Assembly (NCBI RefSeq): GCF_001854765.1
Contig: NZ_LJJE01000092.1
Coordinates: 62,001 to 126,000 of the forward strand
Reading direction: 5' to 3'
Origin: Vibrio sonorensis
GTDB taxonomy: Bacteria > Pseudomonadota > Gammaproteobacteria > Enterobacterales > Vibrionaceae
DNA: 64,000 bases
The position numbers and the translations under genes were made by a program. Below, piece by piece: positions 63,675 through 64,000 of the stretch. A model generated the notes under the pieces. The model was not told the origin of the DNA. It was given only the letters and a program-made list of their open reading frames with translations, and made no database searches. Each line of letters opens with the position of its first letter. The stretch's first letter is position 1.

Positions 63675-64000
63675 ATGTTAGATGATGTTAGAAGCACTTG
63701 GACAACCCCAATAGTTGAATGGGAGGCTACAAAAGAGTCTTTTGATTACTTCTATGCATCTGGCAAGCTTGAAAGCTTACTTGAAAGTGATGTTGATTCT
63801 TTGTTTGCTTTCCTGATAAAACACCGAGACTGGCAAGATTCATACACTATTAAAGTTTCCTATGAGTTTGAAGAATCAGTCGAATTCTCTAATCGCACTT
63901 CTCAAGATGTATTAGATGAAAGGCTTGAAGAGTTAAGAGACTGTATTGAGAACCTTGATGACGATGAGCAACATCTTACGGTTGAGGTTGAAGTCTTTAA
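63675..64000 (+). CDS. Unrecognised acidic protein, N-terminal 108 residues (runs off window)
   Basis: Open from ATG 63675 through the window end. The sequence begins MLDDVRSTWTTPIVEWEATK and contains two acidic clusters (LLESDVDSLFAFL and LDDDEQHLTVEVEVF). No family was recognised. It starts 2 bp after the preceding stop, so it is coupled to it. The rest of the gene and further members of the operon lie outside the window. Confidence 0.55.
   Translation, partial: MLDDVRSTWTTPIVEWEATKESFDYFYASGKLESLLESDVDSLFAFLIKHRDWQDSYTIKVSYEFEESVEFSNRTSQDVLDERLEELRDCIENLDDDEQHLTVEVEVF

Overview
The window looks like chromosomal DNA of a marine Vibrio, most likely from the secondary chromosome. The reasons are Vibrio-like gene content and protein sequences: malP-malQ-glgB, the hdfR/maoP pair, NhaD, SstT, NagB, a put cluster with an extra small ALDH-like gene, and a LapBCDG set. 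No rRNA, tRNA, insertion sequence or CRISPR array was recognised. Species assignment is not possible by eye.

Layout. 1-6.7 kb: glycogen/maltodextrin metabolism (malP, partial at the window edge; malQ; glgB). 6.7-14.8 kb: aldo/keto reductase with a MerR regulator, two TetR units (HPP membrane protein; alpha/beta hydrolase), a MAPEG protein, an acyltransferase and an SLC13 transporter. 14.9-18.3 kb: M23 peptidase overlapping a bactofilin, a DUF3081-like protein, and divergent maoP and hdfR. 18.5-20.8 kb: alkylation repair cluster (Ada/AlkA fusion, ogt, lipoprotein). 20.7-24 kb: NhaD and a dicarboxylate symporter. 24.3-32 kb: MBL hydrolase, VIT/vWA surface protein with a sorting-like tail, a regulator-hydrolase pair and small genes including an ANR-like one. 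32-37 kb: DMT transporter, nagB, Sel1 protein, sstT. 37-40 kb: rsgA and a copper-delivery operon (PCuAC, SCO1). 40-48 kb: HD-GYP protein and the lapC-lapG-lapD-lapB adhesin export/release module, with no adhesin gene present. 48-53 kb: pdxH, a PAS-LuxR regulator and two PEGA coiled-coil paralogs, one carrying an SUMF1 domain. 53-60 kb: proline utilisation (AraC regulator, putA, ALDH-like gene, putP). 60-61.6 kb: Lrp and DUF445. 61.6-64 kb: accessory DNA with a PrtN-like remnant, an S24 repressor fragment and an unrecognised two-gene unit running off the edge.

The strongest global signal is technical or evolutionary: nine otherwise complete genes (malQ, hdfR, nhaD, an alpha/beta hydrolase, an ANR-like gene, lapC, an AraC regulator, putA, DUF445) are each split by one shift of the same sense. 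Adding exactly one base restores a full-length protein in every case, often at a short homopolymer. I read this as a systematic base-deletion error in the assembly rather than mass pseudogenisation. Several promoter regions carry readable regulatory logic: CRP plus MerR dyad, TetR operators, AraC direct repeats over a -35, and a NagC-like box.
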